Assembly: GCA_003641465.1 (NCBI GenBank)
Contig: QNAJ01000053.1
Span: 1-7,991 of the forward strand
Direction of reading: 5' to 3'
DNA length: 7,991 bases
Origin: Verrucomicrobiota bacterium
Lineage (GTDB): Bacteria > Verrucomicrobiota > Kiritimatiellia > B70-G9
How positions within the stretch are numbered: position 1 is the first letter of the stretch; each line of letters opens with the position of its first letter. A program made the translations under genes and the position numbers. This document shows, in pieces, positions 6,436-7,991 of this stretch. The notes beneath the pieces are model-generated. The model saw only the letters and a program-made list of their open reading frames with translations. It did no database searches and had not been told where the DNA came from.

Positions 6436-6464
6436 ATCGTAACACTGGCCCCGTTAACAGACAA
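6436..6464 (-). promoter_or_regulatory. Candidate promoter for the nadD block
   Basis: On the minus strand TTGTCT (6459-6464) and TACGAT (6436-6441) are separated by exactly 17 bases. The -10 element matches TATAAT at four of six positions and the -35 element keeps TTG. It lies in the divergent region ahead of nadD, with about 17 bases between the -10 box and the start codon, so the leader would be short. Confidence 0.4.
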
Positions 6465-6502
6465 GCCCGCCCGGGTACTGGCACGCGGCAACAGATTGTT
6501 CC

Positions 6503-6531
6503 TTGACGTGTGAATCTTGGCTAAGGAGTAT
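6503..6531 (+). promoter_or_regulatory. Candidate promoter for purN
   Basis: TTGACG (6503-6508, five of six to consensus) is followed after 17 bases by GAGTAT (6526-6531), a weak -10 match. Transcription would start near 6538, about 38 bases before purN. With the minus-strand candidate for nadD this makes the 157-base gap a plausible divergent promoter region. I see no purine riboswitch-like fold or obvious PurR-type operator in it. Confidence 0.35.
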
Positions 6532-6575
6532 GTTGATTCGGCCCTGAGTCGCACTGCCCGGAGAAGGAGCATAAG

Positions 6576-7184
6576 ATGCTGCGGTTGGCGGTACTGGGAT
6601 CGGGAAAGGGATCCAACTTTCAGGCCATACTCGATGCGATCGACTCAGGCCGCCTGACAGCTCAGGTGGTCTGTGTCATATCGGATGTGGCCGACGCGTT
6701 CATTCTGGAACGTGCACGCCGCCGGGGGATCCCGGCTCACTTCGTCGATTGTTCACCCTTCAAAACCAAACTCGACGGCGAGGGCGAAAGGAAGGTACTT
6801 TCAATTCTGGACGATTACGGTGCCGATACCATTGCGCTGGCAGGCTTTATGCGGATAATCAAAGCGGGGCTCCTCAACCGTTATCCCATGCGAATTCTTA
6901 ACATACACCCGTCTCTTCTGCCGGCTTTCCCCGGTCTGCAGGCCTGGAAACAGGCATTGGAATATGGGGTAAAGATCACCGGTTGCACTGTCCACTTTGT
7001 GGACAGCGGCATGGACACCGGCCCGATTATCCTTCAGCGCTCAGTGCCAGTACTCGAAAACGATACGCCTGAAGCGCTCCATGCGCGAATACAACGCGAA
7101 GAACATATCGCCTACCCTGAAGCGCTCCAGCTGCTTTCCCAGAATCGTCTCAGGATCGAGGGTCGTCGTGTGCGGATTCTGTAG
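6576..7184 (+). CDS. purN: Phosphoribosylglycinamide formyltransferase
   Basis: PurN (GAR transformylase) moves the formyl group of 10-formyltetrahydrofolate to GAR, the third step of de novo purine synthesis. The phosphate-binding loop GSGKGSNFQA is at residues 8-17. The catalytic trio is complete: N109 and H111 in ILNIHPSLLP, and D147 in VDSGMDTGPI, equivalent to E. coli N106, H108 and D144. The 202 residues are close to the family norm. The ATG at 6576 has AAGGAG (6564-6569) six bases upstream. The central segment SPFKTKLDGEGERKV is the usual variable region. The gene is transcribed away from nadD and is followed after 132 bases by hisG on the same strand. Confidence 0.97.
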   Translation: MLRLAVLGSGKGSNFQAILDAIDSGRLTAQVVCVISDVADAFILERARRRGIPAHFVDCSPFKTKLDGEGERKVLSILDDYGADTIALAGFMRIIKAGLLNRYPMRILNIHPSLLPAFPGLQAWKQALEYGVKITGCTVHFVDSGMDTGPIILQRSVPVLENDTPEALHARIQREEHIAYPEALQLLSQNRLRIEGRRVRIL

Positions 7185-7227
7185 ACCACAATTCCTTTGC
7201 AGCGATTTCAGCGCTTGCAGTTCTGCG

Positions 7228-7245
7228 ACATTGCCGGTGTTTTTT
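7228..7245 (+). terminator. Weak possible terminator after purN
   Basis: A short stem (ACA at 7228-7230 with TGT at 7238-7240) is followed by six T residues (7240-7245), about 45 bases past the purN stop. The stem is only three or four pairs, so termination would be inefficient at best. The rest of the purN-hisG gap has a -10-like GATAAT (7250-7255) without a good -35 element, so separate transcription of hisG is unresolved. Confidence 0.2.
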
Positions 7246-7316
7246 CCGCGATAATGATCAGGTAGACAGCGGGGCGTCAATGCGGTAGGTTACTGGGTCA
7301 CGAGGACGGAGTCGCC

Positions 7317-7991
7317 ATGTGTACAGAAGCAGAAAAGAAGCCGCATATCGTCCTGGGGCTGCCCAAAGGGAGCCTGCAGGAGACCACCCTGTATCTGCTC
7401 AAGAAGGCCGGTTACTCAGTCACCGTGGGTAACCGCGCCTACATACCCATCATTGATGATCCGGAAATCGAGGCCCGTTTGATACGCGCGCAGGAAATCA
7501 GCCGCTACGTGGAAAACGGCTTGCTGGATGCCGGCATCACAGGCTACGACTGGATTGTCGAGAATCAATCGGATGTGGTTGAAGTCGCTGAGTTGGTCTA
7601 TGCCCGCCAAGGGCTGCGACCCGTCAGATGGGTCCTCGCGGTACCCGAGAGCTCGCCGATCCGGTCCGTGAGGGATCTGCAGGGCAAGAGGATCGCTACC
7701 GAGGCAGTCGGTCTGACGCGCCAATACCTCCAGAAGCACGGCGTGGAAGCCGAAGTTGAATTCTCCTGGGGCGCCACGGAAGTCAAAGCTCCTGAGCTGG
7801 TGGACGCGATCGTTGAAATTACCGAAACCGGGGCATCTTTGCGGGCCAACAACCTTCGCGTGGTTGATACAGTTCTGGAGTCTACAACACGGATCATAGC
7901 CAACCATCGCGCGTGGGATGACCCCTGGAAGCGGAGAAAGATATCCAATCTGGCGCTCCTGATGAAGGGGGTCCTCCTTGCTGAGGCACGC
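7317..7991 (+). CDS. hisG: ATP phosphoribosyltransferase (3' end outside window)
   Basis: HisG condenses ATP with PRPP to give phosphoribosyl-ATP, the committed step of histidine synthesis. The first 225 codons are visible and in frame to the window edge. Landmarks are GLPKGSL (residues 14-20), DDPEIEARLIRAQEI (47-61), DAGITGYDWIVEN (71-83), FSWGATEVKAPELVDAI (149-165), and the PRPP-binding VEITETGASLRANNL (166-180). The last visible segment, NLALLMKGVLLAEAR, aligns with the linker that in long-form HisG leads to a C-terminal ACT-like domain where histidine feeds back. This is therefore probably the long form and independent of HisZ, but the regulatory domain itself is not in view. ATG at 7317 has GGAG (7308-7311) five bases upstream. 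A short Lys- and Glu-rich leader (residues 2-9) precedes the conserved core. Confidence 0.96.
   Translation, partial: MCTEAEKKPHIVLGLPKGSLQETTLYLLKKAGYSVTVGNRAYIPIIDDPEIEARLIRAQEISRYVENGLLDAGITGYDWIVENQSDVVEVAELVYARQGLRPVRWVLAVPESSPIRSVRDLQGKRIATEAVGLTRQYLQKHGVEAEVEFSWGATEVKAPELVDAIVEITETGASLRANNLRVVDTVLESTTRIIANHRAWDDPWKRRKISNLALLMKGVLLAEAR

Noticed and set aside
6419..6484. N-terminal extension of nadD to 6484
   Set aside because: The extra 22 codons are not conserved in NadD, and a strong GGAGG sits just before the ATG at 6418.
7416..7907. A 163-codon open frame on the - strand
   Set aside because: It is antisense to hisG, which is unambiguous here. The translation is low-complexity in character and carries no recognisable domain.
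1..7991. Mobile element, CRISPR array, defence island or biosynthetic cluster
   Set aside because: No transposase, integrase, direct-repeat array, tRNA or accessory gene set was seen. Nearly all the sequence is accounted for by conserved housekeeping genes.

Overview
This window is ordinary chromosomal DNA from a bacterium. It is moderately GC-rich, densely coding, and shows no insertion sequence, phage gene, tRNA, rRNA or CRISPR array. Making phosphatidylethanolamine through PssA and Psd is common in Gram-negative bacteria. The style of RuvC (GID-A-S at its first catalytic motif), the EF-G-like protein and HisG reminds me of the PVC group (Verrucomicrobiota, Kiritimatiellota, Lentisphaerota) or Armatimonadota-like lineages. 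That placement is a low-confidence impression from memory, not a result.

Layout. Positions 2-108 (+) hold the last 35 codons of an unidentified gene that converges on the next block. Positions 136-6418 (-) hold eight genes, read from right to left: nadD, rsfS, psd, pssA, an LsrG-like small enzyme, an EF-G-like GTPase, yebC and ruvC. Three neighbouring pairs overlap (nadD/rsfS, psd/pssA, yebC/ruvC). The largest gaps in the block are 144 bases before the EF-G-like gene and about 50 bases before the LsrG-like gene and before yebC, so it may be two or three transcription units. A 157-base divergent promoter region (6419-6575) separates nadD from the rightward genes purN (6576-7184) and hisG (7317 to the window end, cut off).

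How the genes work together. nadD serves NAD synthesis. rsfS, the EF-G-like gene and yebC all act on the ribosome: silencing under starvation, a translocase-like GTPase, and a translation factor. psd and pssA catalyse consecutive steps from CDP-diacylglycerol to phosphatidylethanolamine. ruvC resolves Holliday junctions but has no ruvA or ruvB beside it. purN and hisG both draw on phosphoribosyl precursors, in purine and histidine synthesis.

The most unusual feature is the EF-G-like protein. Its GTP-binding P-loop is intact, but the NKxD guanine-specificity motif reads TGID, the catalytic His of DTPGH is Tyr, the switch I Thr is Ser, and the G' insert is short, while the ribosome-facing domain IV is well preserved. 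I found no convincing new multi-gene system.
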